From Halictus rubicundus (taxonomy: Eukaryota > Arthropoda > Insecta > Hymenoptera > Halictidae): a stretch of 64,000 nucleotides of DNA. Made by a program: the position numbers and the translations under genes. Below the pieces are notes generated by a model that was given only the letters and a program-made list of their open reading frames with translations, made no database searches and was not told where the DNA came from. Shown one piece after another: positions 33,758 to 46,437 of this stretch (positions within the stretch are counted from its first letter, which is position 1; every line of letters begins with the position of its first letter). The stretch covers positions 11,014,220 to 11,078,219 of the forward strand of contig NC_135151.1 in assembly GCF_050948215.1 (NCBI RefSeq), in the 5' to 3' direction.

Positions 33758-36700
33758 ATGCCGTACTACAACAGCGGGCACAGTCCTTCCACCTACAATA
33801 AAGGTAATCAGAGCAACTGGTTCAGATCTAAATTTACAGCTTTGTAACGTTCGATCGGGCCGTACTTCTTTTCCTCTACTGTCCGTTTGCGCGATTATCA
33901 CTCCATTTTATCTGTCAGATAACACGAGGACGTTTCTCAAGAATGTTCTACAGCCCTTGAACAGAATCCTATATAAAATTATACAAACAAATACCGAAGT
34001 TCTAAATCGTTAGCTTGTCGATCAAATAGCAATTGCGTGAACAAGTATAAATATTAATGAGAACTCTGATCTATTAGATGGAGGATCGAGCGGGCCATCG
34101 AGCACATCGGGCGGCCGAGTCAGTAGCTCCGAGCCGACGTACATGATGGAACATTTGGCCACGTTCACGGTCACGAAGGAAACGGTTTATCCAGCGGATG
34201 GTATGAGACGACTTCTGCAGCTGGAGAAGAGCAGCGGCATTTGGAGCCAGAAGATGCAGCTCCGTCTTGAACGGAACTGGGTCCTGATCATGGACAACGA
34301 GACAGGGGTAAAGATCTATCCTTGACTCGGAAAACAAAGCAAGAAACATTTCCAGTCGGACAACAGGATATGGCGAGCTCGTAAAATCCTTTCGATGATG
34401 CCAGAATGCTAATCTTTACTTCGGAATGATCTGTTTTTAAAAAAATTTCAAACAGGATGCGTGGCTCTTTCAGGACCGCCCAAACTAGACTTATTTTAAT
34501 GTTAGAGTATCTGTGACGACCTGCAGGAACTACACCCAGCTACTCATATTGTGAGAATCCGTTGACTACTTACAGGTGTATACAGAAGATTAAATCAGTT
34601 TAGCATAATCCATTCTGCTTTGGTGCTCTCTGGAGTTCAGATAATATTGTCTTAAATACTTGAATGGCTTAAAACTTTTCTCAGTTCTGTATACATTCGG
34701 TAAAGGCTCTAACATTAACTCTTTCACCGATAACAAGTCAATTCATCGTTGACGTTGCTACCACCTTCCAGAAAGCTATCGTTTCTACCCCAATTCAACG
34801 ATTAACTTTTTTACCTAATTGTCTCACAGTATCTGGTACAAACTGTATCGTATTTGTATTGATTATGACGAAATTTTTGTTACCGTTACTTTTTTACTTG
34901 TCTTCACAACAAAGTGGTCGACTAGTAGCGTAGACAGACGCCTTCGAGAAGGCTAATGCGAGTTCGTTGTATCCTGTCTACCGAGTGTGCGAACGAAAAT
35001 ATGCTTAGATACTAGTAACACAAATACGCACTACGGTAAACCCGCGTTGATTTATAAATTACATCGACCGCTCGCGAATGTAACAAACCGGAACATTCGC
35101 GAAATGGCTACTTTAGTCGGCGGACTTGAGGTTTTAAGTTTCACTTAATGCATCGTTGATAAATTCGTATGCAGGCCGTCATGGAGCGATTCCCAGCCTC
35201 GTTGATACAGGAACCGACCGCATTCACGTCGAGGGACCCTATGGAGATGTATAACAACATTCTCGTCTTCACAGTGGCGGATGACAGCGGTTCCGGTCAG
35301 CGGGCAGAGATGCATATATTCCAGTGTCAGAGCGTATCCGCCCAGGATCTCGTCGAGGACTTGAAGATGCTACAAATGGGTAAATTGGTTCCAGGTGGAT
35401 CGCCGAGGGGACCTAGGGGGCGTATTCCACCTCCCCCGACATTGCCGCCCCCGGAACCACCCTTGAACGGGGTGAACGTTCGCGAACAAGTGTCTGCGTT
35501 TAACGCCAATAACGGTACGCTTTCAGCCTAATTCCTCGATTTGTCGATACTCCGACCAACTTTTTATAGACCTTCAATATTTAATAGATTTTTCCCGATC
35601 GCCAAAACTTTTTCGTACATAATTTTATACAGCGGGGAATGTATAGAATTGTTGTTACCTGTAATTTCTCTATGTAGAGCACGATGCATTTCTACGATTG
35701 ACAATCTGTTTCTTTTTAACCCCCGCCCGTTCCTCCGGGTGAAAATCGCCACCCATTTGCTATTATTGATTACGAATGAGTTTTGGTGCATGGTACGAGA
35801 AAGACTTGCTAAACGAGACAACGCGTCCTTTGGTGTTCGCAGCAGACGGCCAGAACGATATATCTCGCGAGGAGAACAACGACGAGGTCTCCTCGACGTC
35901 CTCGGAGAAATACGAGCGCGACGTGACGATCCTGAACCATTGTTTCGACGACATCGAGAAATTTATCGCGCGTCTCCAGCACGCCGCGGCCGCGTCGAAA
36001 GAGCTGGAGCGTCGCCGACGCAATCGGAAATCGAAGAAGCGGAATCTCGGCGACGGTATGCTGACGATGAGAGCGAAACCACCGCCGGAGATGGAGTTCA
36101 TCGACATCTTCCAAAAGTTCAAGCTCTCGTTCAATCTGCTCGCGAAGCTGAAGGCGCACATCCACGATCCGAACGCGCCCGAGCTGGTACATTTCCTGTT
36201 CACTCCGCTGGCCCTGATCGTGGACGCTTCCCGCGACACCAATTACGATCCGAACTTGCCCAGCAAAGTGGTGTCGCCTTTGCTGACCAGGGAAGCGGTG
36301 AATCTATTGATCAACTGCGTCACCAGCAAAGAGACGGAGCTCTGGCACTCTCTGGGCGAGACCTGGATGATACCTCGGGACCAATGGAAGGGCCACGTGT
36401 CCCCGTACCATCCGATCTTCATGGACGGTTGGTCGCCGGAGTACCCTATACCCGAGGACAGGGACCACGATCACTTGGCGTCGTTGCTGAACGCGGACAA
36501 ACAGAAGAGGGACGAGCTTCCCGAGCAGCAGAACGATCCCTACTATAATCACAGAGAAGTGGACGAGTCTCACTACAGCAGCGATTACTTGGAGTACGAG
36601 AGCAGGGAGGAGCGCGGCGGTAACGAGTACTTCGAGAGGAATTATGGACCCGGTTCGGAGCTGTACACCAGGGAGGAGAGAGTGGTGGATCAGACGAGAG

Positions 36701-39700
36701 CGCACAGCGATATATCCGTCGATTCGATCGAGAGAACGCCGAGGGGCGCCGGTATCGACAGGGCGCAGGAGGCCTGGCTCGACGACCTGATGGCCAGACA
36801 CGCGAAGGTCGTGCAGGTCACCTATCCCAGAACGGCGAACAACGACAAAGAGCTGACGGTCGTCAGGGGCGAGTATCTCGAGATCCTCGACGACAGCCGG
36901 AAATGGTGGAAGGCGAGAAATTCCAGGGGCCAAGTCGCGCACGTGCCACACACCATCGTCGCGCCCCACAACCCCTCCCATGCGGCCGACAATGATGTTT
37001 TTAACAATCCTCTGTACACCAGCCGATACCCCAGGCAGGGGCACGGCTATAATTACGAGGTGAGAGTTACCGGGGAAATGTAACCGCGTCGGATGGTAGA
37101 GGTCCGCTCGAACCAGCAATTGCTCTTGTGAAATCTGTGCCACTGGTTACGATCATTACAGAACAGTACATTTTCAATGCGCATTGTTCTTCTTAGTTTT
37201 AATGATTACGTTTCGGATCGTCTGGCCAATGGATTTTTCTACAACTAATTGCGTTCTAGTTCTTCGGTTCGATCAGCGGGTATCTCAGCTTCTACCGTGT
37301 ATATTAATGGAACGCGTCCGTGGTCGCTGACCCAATACCGCGTATTTTTCATCTTATTTTACTCGTAGAAACTAGTTGCAAATTGGACGTGGCATTCGAA
37401 ACACGAAGAGAAATTTCAGATCACCTTATTTTTAGTTCCTGCTCTTTCTTTGCTCTGCTGTTCGTCGGTTTCTGGAAACCTGTCTACTTGTAGTTGCTAA
37501 CTTTTATATGCTAGGACAACTTTCACTATGCAAGAGCTAGATCGCGAGTAGTTAAAGCTACGCGATTGCACAAAATAATAAAACACTTTACATATTTATG
37601 TATTTCGTATACTTAAAAGTGGGGAATGCACGCTATTTACACCATGTGTGTTGCATGTCGTCTCCGGGGTGAACACACAAAATCTTAAGTTTTTCTAATG
37701 TGTAACAGTTACAGAAGGAATTGTAAAAATGAAGTAATGTCTGTTGGACAAAAGCATAAGACACAATGTGGAATATTGAGTCATGTGGATAAAAATTAGC
37801 AAGTGCCTGTCGGTATTAAATACTTCCTCTGTCCCATAATAATAGTAGCAAGTGAATATTTAAACGGGAATTATTGGCGAATGCAGCTGTAAGTTATGTT
37901 GTAGCGCAAAATTGCGAAGCCTTCAAAAAAGGTTTGCAGCCAAGGGATCCTACCTACAAGTTTAAAATGCTGTAACGAAATTATTGAGAAATCCAGAAAC
38001 TATCTGAAAACTCAAAATAAAATAACTGTTGCGTTCTATATTTATTTTCTTTTGCTACTATTATTATGGGACAGAGGGAGCATAAGTAAAGGCGAAGACT
38101 AGGGTTCTTATGCATAATTTTCTATTAGTGCTATTTTGTCTAGAGAAGCTGTTCGAATTAGCTATTAATAGTTACTGTCGTGTGTTTGCATATTTTTCAT
38201 ATTGATATAATTTCCAGGACTCGGAACTTGAAAGGACCAGCACTAGTCCAGGACCGGAAGCAACCCATCGGACGCACGCAATTCCACCACCGGCGCCCGC
38301 TGATTGGGTGAGGAAAGAGAGACTCGGGAAAAAAGGTGAATTCCGATACTTTTAAGCTGATTAACGAGTCAGGCTCTGTGCGTCGCTTTCTTCGTCTTCG
38401 CCTGATTCGCAAGGGATTATTGTTAACTCGGGGAACCACTTTGAACGCGTGGTCAAAAAGTATGTTAGAATACAAGATCGAACAAGACCATCGACTAAAG
38501 CGAAAACACGATCATTGAATCTTAGGTAATTGCACTGAAAACTGTAAGCTGGTCGGCGACGTTTTCTTGGAAAATAATCAATCTTTGCTTTTGTCCTCGA
38601 CAGGACCGCTAACAGCATATTCAAATCTATTTTCCAAAGAACGCGAGGCCGTACAATTTACCGCAGAATAAAAGTATGCCGTAACGAGACCGTTGCGACG
38701 TAATCGATATTATTTATAGTTAGTGTCCGCATGTTGTGTCTTCAGCTGTCGTGCTCGAATAATTTCTGCCGTGTTCTGACACGGCACGGTTTATGTACAC
38801 GTTGCACAGTTTGTCCAACAGAATCATTCCACGATGTCCGACATTTTTTTTACGTCAATTCCGTATTTTTTACTCGTATGTGTATATATATAAATACAAA
38901 CATATAAAGGAGGTGTATGCGAGCAATTAGATCGTGTTCGTCAGCATTATCGTCGTAACAAGGATCAAGTTCTTTGATTTACCAAACTCTTCGAACGACG
39001 TTTGCGAGCGTTATCGCGCTTAACATATTCACTGCGGTTTCATAAATGGATGTTCTGGTATGTACGGCATGTATTTCATTTTCGAGGTTGTTTTACAATA
39101 CTTCGTTGCGACCACATCAGGTCGTGAACGTTCATGCAAACGGATACTTTCGTAGAGGAAATTCGGAATAACTGGAACTAAATAGATTGTTATCTCTTTT
39201 ATTAATTCTCAGTAGATATAAAGTAGGTATACAGTTGTTATATTGTTGATAATTTAAACTTATCTCCGTCCGTGTACTGTTAACATATCGAGATCGCCAG
39301 ACTGGTGCGATCCGCAGCGAACGTGTTAAGTATCTTATTTGGCGATTTTTAGGAAAATTCTTTTTTTATACAGTTAACGATCGTCAGACGTTACGCCAGC
39401 GATAATAGTTTGAATTTTATTTGGCGCGATTTTGCAATGAAAAAACTTCATTGAATTGCGGATGAACCTAGATCTAAAAGAACGGAAGGTTGAGGTTTTA
39501 TTGAACAAAACGATAATCTGCCGATATTGCTCTCTGTATGTTTGCTTGAAGATATGAAAATTGACATTACGCTCGGGATCGTCTGATATTATTACGGAGT
39601 CGTACGTGTTCAGGTTAGTTTTAACACCTTGTTTTGTTAGTGACCATAGAGAGGACGATACCACATTTTTTTATATTTATCGACTAACCAAATCTTACCA

Positions 39701-42700
39701 TATATATATTATATATAACGATACTTAATAGAAGAGGACGATATGTATAGTTTTCTACCAGAGTGCGAAAGGTCAGGCGAAGGACCCAGATGAAGCTTGT
39801 GGTAACGTGCAACGCAATCTCTCCACGCTTCCACTAGGAATAGAATGAAAACTCACATCCATTATGGTCGTTTTTCAAAGTTTCTTCCAGGTTACCTAAA
39901 TTCTATTTTCCATTCTCATTTGTTACGATTCTTCACGGGTTTTCCTACTTTAATCGAATTGGAGAGTAACATAATGTCTACAAGAAACACGTTTTATTAA
40001 GAGGACGAGCAAAATGGAGTCATTTAAAAGAATGTATTGAAAGACACTTTCGTCGTTTTGTCGATATTTTTTGAAACATCAACATTTGTTGCTAGTTTTA
40101 TGATTTTTACTTGTGACTTTAGAATTACTTCTGTCCTTCTTGATTTACCGACCGCGCCATTCTCTAAGCCTTGGTATTCATCTGTTTCCTGATATTTGAG
40201 GTCGTAGAATTTTCTCTAGTTTAATAATTTGATTTTACAAATACCCAATTAGCCAAATCTGTTTCGAGTAAATTTTGCGCAATATTTGTATCATACTCCG
40301 CGAGCAAAAAGCGGTCACTTTGGTACCAAACCCTGCTTGGAGCAGAATTTGGTCCCTATTTAACTGCAAAATTCGATGCCAAGGATAGGTCAAAATCGGA
40401 GTAAACCTTTCTGTAGGAGGAAAAATAGAATTTTATTTAAACTTCTAAATTATATAATTTTAAGTTTCATGTATTTGCAATAGTTTAATTCCGTTTTCCC
40501 TCCTACAGCAAGGTTTACATACTCTTAGAACAAGGTTAGGTTCGCTCTCAGTGCGACCGACCTGCCCTCTATAACAAAGCCAAGGTTTGGCCCTAAGCCT
40601 AACGAGGAAACAGATGGATCAGAATTTGTAGACTTTTGGTGGCAAATTCATAGCAAATTGCTTACTGGGTCCTTACAGTAGGAAAATTCATGTGAAAGAG
40701 CTAGAGTAGCCTGTCAGAACCGCGAAAAATTTCTCTCGGAGGTACTTTATGGTGTGCACGATCGCAGTCTTGCACTCTCTGCCCGAGCGAGTGAAACCCT
40801 TAATTCTTTATCTGTTCTGTGTACAAGGGATGGGGGTGCGATCCGTCCAGTATTTCGTTGCACTGTAATTTATGTACATCAATTATTAATAAATATACTC
40901 GGTTACTGATTGTAATTGTCTCTGCCTATGTTCTCGTCTTACCCGTATAGCTTAGAAAACTCCAAAGGATCTTCCTCGAAGCAGGATATCCCAAGCTTTT
41001 GGTAGCTAAACCGTGTCACTGTGTTCTATGAGCAATTATAAAAATTTAAGACACTCTACACATATTGTTAAACTGCGGATCTTTATGCAATTTCCCATTT
41101 TCATAGTTTATTTTCTAAAAATTGGATTGAGAGAACCATTGGAACAAACTGATTGGAGGATTCATAATAGAATGACGGAACTAAAAATGTTAGTATATTT
41201 GAATAATATGAATTCTTTCTTACAATTTCATAAATTTGCATATACCATAAATGCATAAAGATCATCAGTCTACGTATTGTGATTATTCTTACCGTCCTTG
41301 TTGAACTATAAGTAGTAAAGATCCTGATCCTAATAGCGTAGGTCCACTGAAGGTGTCCTGCTTCAATTATTAGATGATTAGTACTACAGAGAATAGTGAC
41401 GCTTCTGTGTACACGAGTATTCGTTTAGTATCGTAGACCTCTCTGTCGATACTTTCACCACCTGCGCTCGCTTAAAGTGTGCTTCTTACTGTCAGTGTGA
41501 TCGTCCATTGGGAATCGTCTTCTGTGTCCGTTCTGCAAATATTTTAGGGTAAGTTTGAGCCTTCTTGGTAATACAAGCTACATCATTTCTAGATTTTATT
41601 AAATATTAATCATTACAGACGAGTCTACCGAAACTTCACCCACTATCAGCGGAAAGGTGTTGGTTACAAATGGCACCGACACCAGTGACTTGCCATTCGG
41701 CGACGAGCCTCGGAAAGCAAAGCCGAACGAGACGACGGAAGTCGTTGAAATTCATCCTCCACCCCCCAATCTATCAGAAAATATTGTTTCTGGAAGATCA
41801 TCACCGCCACCGCCACCTCCGCTTCAACCCTTACAGACTCAAACATCCGTTTCGTCGACCAGCTCCAGCAGAACTGGAACGTACAAGAGCACCAAGTCTA
41901 TCGGCCGTAAATTTCGAATTTATACTCTTTGTAATAAGACGAGGGACCCAATTACTTTTGGGTTACCAATCATTGTGTCTATATTAATTATACTTATTTT
42001 TAAGGCATAATGAATATTAAAAAAAGAGATATTAAATTTTTTTCATTAAAATCAGTTAATATTACTGTTATATATCTCTTTTTTAATATTCGTTATGCTT
42101 TAAAATTAAGTATTATTAGTATAGGCACAGTAATTGGGTCCCTTACTCTAGTATAGTTCTGTCTCAAGAAACGGCAGTGACTCAGAATCGGCTTTGGACG
42201 TTTCTCGGATCAGGGTACCTATTTGGCTTGCCTTTGTTCTCGAGTACAAATGTTGGCGCCGTTTCTCGAGACAGAACTGTAGGTTCCTAGTTGCTTGATT
42301 TATTGTCTTTTTGAAGAACTGAGCAATCAAGAACAGATGCAAGAGGAGCTGAAGTACGTGTTAAGTATGTTCCGCGAGAAGAAGCATAAGAACGATGTTA
42401 CCGATCGCGGAGTTCTCTTGGACCAGCGCTCCAGCCCTAGCGAAGTGTACAGCTGGCTGACCGCCAAAGGATTTGCAGAAAAGTATGACAGCGTTGAAGA
42501 ATGATGGATCATTTCTGAAGCATTTCGATCCAAGTCAAAAGCCATTGTACTTCTATATAGCATAAGGAGGAGCTTGAAAATATCTTTCATTCGTTCTTTC
42601 AATTTTTATAAATATTTTTATTCAGATATAAATGAGGAATCATAGGCAATTTTTAGCTTTCCTTGAATGAGTTCCTTCCAAATTAATGAAATAGAATTTT

Positions 42701-43024
42701 TTCTTCTTCAAAGAATAATTATCGAAAAATATATTGTCTGCTTTCAGGACTTGTAAACAATTAAGGGACATGACCGGTGCAGATATTTTTGACTTAACCA
42801 GACGACAAATGGAGCAATATTGTGGCGCAGCCGAAGGTGGCAGACTCTTCAGTCAGATTAGTCTAGCAAAAAGTTTGTCCGAGGTAAAGTAGATCGATGG
42901 AACGTAATATAAAATTATAACAATTTTAAATACCGCATGTTTTTTTTTACAGAAAAAGAGTCCTCGATCGTCAGAATTGAAAGGAATATTGGAGAAAGTT
43001 CGTCAAAAGGCAGGGGAGCAGTAG
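33758..43024 (+). CDS. Eps8: EPS8, epidermal growth factor receptor kinase substrate 8 (actin-regulating adaptor)
   Basis: Nine coding exons keep one frame and give 870 residues: 33758-33803, 34078-34307, 35175-35514, 35843-37059, 38218-38335, 41619-41906, 42317-42482, 42748-42883, 42953-43024. Order: a Ser/Gly-rich start, a PTB domain (about 38-175, MEHLATFTV onward), a proline-rich segment (about 175-190), the conserved EPS8 middle (YERDVTILNH, LTMRAKPPP, FNLLAKLKAHI, ELVHFLFTPL), an SH3 domain (525-578, ending AHVPHTIV), proline runs (about 680-712), and a SAM-like effector domain (about 786-842, SPSEVYSWLTAKGF). Human EPS8 is 822 residues; the Drosophila relative is arouser. EPS8 links receptor signalling to Rac and actin capping/bundling. 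The 35843 acceptor is my best phase-consistent choice; 35781 does not fit the phase. A polyadenylation signal lies at about 43674. It is convergent with CRMP. Confidence 0.95.
37821..38084. mobile_element. Stowaway/mariner-like MITE in EPS8 intron
   Basis: Inverted ends of about 28 bp: CTTCCTCTGTCCCATAATA on the left and TATTATGGGACAGAGGGAG on the right. TA lies at or near both ends. The CTCCCTC-GTCCC end is typical of Tc1/mariner-derived Stowaway elements. It is 264 bp long, without coding capacity, in the intron before 38218. Confidence 0.72.
40401..40518. repeat. Inverted repeat in EPS8 intron, arms about 31 bp
   Basis: Left arm GTAAACCTTTCTGTAGGAGG and onward to 40431; right arm 40488-40518 ends CCTCCTACAGCAAGGTTTAC. 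The loop is about 56 bp. A further inverted pair CATCTGTTTCCT / AGGAAACAGATG lies outside at about 40179 and 40606, so it may belong to a larger fold-back element. Confidence 0.6.
41069..41272. mobile_element. Family B hAT-like MITE in EPS8 intron
   Basis: 204 bp, flanked by CATATTGT and CGTATTGT (7 of 8 alike). Ends are TAAACTGCGGATCTTTATGC and GCATAAAGATCATCAGTCTA. The interior differs from most copies and may mark a sub-family. Confidence 0.87.
41935..42150. mobile_element. Family A palindromic MITE 28 bp inside an EPS8 intron
   Basis: The left end is worn (ACGAGGGACCCAATTAC), the right end is GGGTCCCTTACTCTA. Strong arms AAAAAAAGAGATATTAAAT and TATATCTCTTTTTTAATATT remain. It begins only 28 bp after the splice donor at 41907 and ends 166 bp before the acceptor at 42316, so it fills half of this 410-bp intron. 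Confidence 0.9.
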
Positions 43025-44285
43025 ATTTCGCTATTGCAAAATACTCTTGAAAAATTTAGAGAAAGAACCGTTGAATAATAGATATCTTTACAATGTGTAA
43101 AGAATGTAACCTTATATTAGATTTATTGTCCAGTGATACTAATGTATTGATCTTCTCTACAATATTCTGTGATCATACATTTTCAAAACGTGAGCCATAT
43201 TACGTGTGTGTACTATAGTACTGAAGTGTTTGTTTTCACTGCCTGAATATGTATTGTTAAATATACGGATAACTTTACGACTCGTGCCGTAAAAATGGTT
43301 TCAAACTTATACATATATGTATTACGATGTCTACAATTGAGATTCTATTATTCTTTTACACGCGCATATTGTTGGATAGTTGTTGCTCACAAGTTTGGGA
43401 TCATTAATATTCACAGTAATAATTTAACATTGTTGATATATATAAATACGGAAACTTATATTACCAAAATAGTACATTTAGGAACTTCTTGAACTTTGCA
43501 TATTATTATATTAATATTTTGCATATATTTCATGTATAGTTTAACAAAGACTAGAAAGATCTCAAATATTAGAGCGATGGTGTATTTAAAGTGGTGATTA
43601 GAATTATGAGATGTTTATGTAAATATATATACATATATAGAGTAACAGACTAAATTACAAAAACAAAAGTTAAAATAAACTTACACTTCCCGAGAACCTC
43701 ATTAAGTTTACGTTTAAACAAGAATGTCGTATTATACAAATAATATAATAGTAATTGCGTTCTCGTTCATAAGACAAATGAAAATCATAGGTAGGCGGTT
43801 AATATTCTTGTCAAGTTTTTATTTCAAGCGATCACATACATTATAACAGACATAAATAGTTACTCTAGCTGTATCACTTATTATATCGATAAACTATACA
43901 TTTCATTTGAATACTCGACTTGAGGTCACGTAACGTGAACACATTGATAATTAGATTATTTTTATAAAGGTAAATCTGTTTGCTAAGCCCTCGCACGTTT
44001 CCGAGTTCGCGAATTACCGTGGGAATCATTTTACGCAATACACGGGTCTTCAATTGACGAGGAGATACCTGCGAGTATCTTTGGTGTTGTGAACATCAAT
44101 TGTTACCTTTATTTAAAAACAAAAAAAAGAAGGAAAAACGATGGTCAACTTGAAACGAACGTACGTGTACGATAACGATTGGAGAGTCAACGAATTGTTA
44201 AATGCCTAAATGAAACAGCTTTTGTAATAAATTAGATGAAACTGTTTCTCGATTATCCAAACATCAAGTGGTCTTATGCAATCAT
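43025..44285 (+). other. EPS8 3' untranslated region and downstream DNA
   Basis: AT-rich. AATAAA at about 43674 is the most likely poly(A) signal, which would make the 3' UTR about 0.65 kb. Nothing else recognised. Confidence 0.5.
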
Positions 44286-44490
44286 TAGACTGCGGATGTT
44301 TATGCAAAACAATGTTATTACAAGTTAATTTGTCGTGTCGAGGATTAAGTGAAAACCCACTTTTTCTGCCAATGGCCTCTTTCAGGTAAAATTTGTGATA
44401 AAACTTTCATTAAAAGTTTCATTAAACTTTCAACTTAGTTTCTTTCCGTCTGTGTTGCATCTGCTGTGAGCACATAAAACCCGCAGTTTA
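44286..44490. mobile_element. Family B hAT-like MITE
   Basis: 205 bp. Ends TAGACTGCGGATGTTTATGC and ACATAAAACCCGCAGTTTA. Flanking octamers GCAATCAT and ATAATTAT agree at 5 of 8, all differences being transitions. Confidence 0.82.
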
Positions 44491-46258
44491 ATAATTATGC
44501 ACTTCTAGTTACACATTAGACCGGTGCATATGTAAAGGTTTTTTAAACGAAGCTACAAAGTCCATGGCTGTTTTTTAGATGTTATTGTGTACGCTGTACC
44601 GTTTACAGTACAAAATTGAAGGTTTTCAAATACAGACAATGTTTATTAAAAGAACAACCAATGTTTAAACATTTTGTATGCACCAATCGAATAATTATTA
44701 TCAGAAATAGTGGTGTCGTTCCAATGAAATAATTGCGATCTAGATATCTATGTATATATAGCGCTACAATAAAGTTCGGATCGATAAAACGATTTTACTC
44801 CGGATTATTAATACTTTATTCATTGTTTCCTGATATGAAGATTTAACGCATACGAACCAATTGACAATTCTTTTCGTTTACATTGAGCTGTTACCTTATC
44901 CTAAAAGGTAAATCCTATTTTCAATTGAATAAAATCTCGGTTATTTAGTGATCGAATATTAACAACCGGGAAAAAATGAACGTTTATGATTTTATTGCTT
45001 CTGTTGATATTCGCCGAGTATTGCTGCTACAAATCTCGTTTTCTAATCCGTACTTTATTGTAATTATACCCGATAATGAAACGTCACACTCCGCAATCCC
45101 TATTAATTTATTTCACGTGTAGAAATTCTTAGAAACGTTCGCGAAATTTCGATAGAAAAATCTATTCAAAAAACCTCTTCGGACCCTTTTAAACGCGATC
45201 GAAAAAATCTCATCTGAAAAGTGTATTCACGAGGTTCACATTCACGATGGTAAAATTGTCTCTGTTACAATTGTTACAACGGTAACCAACAGTTTTGGTC
45301 GTTTAAGACTAGCTCAGAGAAGCCTTGCACACATTAGTCGGAGTACTTCCGGTTCGCTCTTACACGATAATGAGTACGTGACGGATATTTATTATGCGAT
45401 GATTATTATCATTAATATCGTTACCCTTAGCGTTATTATCATGTTAAGAACCATTATTGGTTACTCTAGCCGACGAGCGCGCGTCTTGACGCGTCTCTAC
45501 AGCTCAATAAAATAATAATTAAATAAAGAAAAAAAATGTATATAATCGTTTCCGGGAGAAAGTAGACGCAGAAAGATGTAAACAATGACAATCTCGGAAT
45601 GTAGGGTTCTTTAAGTGAAGATTTACACTCTGATAAGTTAGAAATAATCCTTTTTAGGCTTCGCTCGTTCTACCTACTAGGTAGATTTCTCATCCAAATT
45701 TATATATATATATATAATTAATAATTAATTTTAATTGTACTAAAAGTCAATGTTTCCGTTGACCTAGCATCTTTAATAGCTAAAATTATGTTTTTTGTTT
45801 ATCGTCATTACAGGCTGACAAGCAGAAGCCAAAGTAGATGAGTAGTAGTAGATATTTGTTATAATTTCCTCAAATCTGTGGAAGTTCGTTTGAATATATG
45901 CGCGTGAAAAAGTCTAGGCACATTATCCAGTTTCACAGTTCTTTTCTAACTTATCAGCCCACGGTAGAATTTTCTTGCAATCAAGTTGTAACGGAGTGAT
46001 CATTGTGCACGTTCTTGCAACCGCATTAATTGTCCACTTTAAGCGAAGTAATTTAGGATATTCGTTCCTCACTCGTAGTACGGGGAGATTTGTGCGTAAT
46101 TTGTTTAGTATTCTGAAACATATTGTTCGCGCTGATGTTTCCGAGTTATATTCCGTCCTGTAGAATCCGCTGAGAAATGATTACTCGCCAATCGGAGTAT
46201 CGGAGTACCAAAGTTATGATTTCGGAACACGAGATTGGTGCTCTAAATTCTCAGCTTC
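44491..46258. other. Unassigned intergenic stretch
   Basis: AT-rich with (TA)n at about 45701-45716. No gene recognised between the convergent EPS8 and CRMP genes here. Confidence 0.4.
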
Positions 46259-46437
46259 TAGGATAAGGGACCCAATTACTGTAGCTACAATATTAAAAAT
46301 GCCTAATATTAAAAAAAGAGATATATAACGTATAAATTAACTGATTTAAAAAAATTGAATATCTCTTTTTTAATATTCGTTACGCTTTAAGAACAACTAT
46401 AATTAATATAGGCAAAGTAATTGGGTCCCTCACCCTA
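46259..46437. mobile_element. Family A palindromic MITE
   Basis: Ends TAGGATAAGGGACCC and GGGTCCCTCACCCTA. The left sub-terminal part is rearranged (GTAGCTACAATATTAAAAATG), but the inner stem AAAAAAAGAGATATA / ATATCTCTTTTTT is kept. Confidence 0.87.

Noticed and set aside
35541..37143. Long ORFs of 335 (plus) and 279 (minus) codons over the EPS8 large exon
   Set aside because: They are shadows of the EPS8 frame, which alone shows conserved domains.
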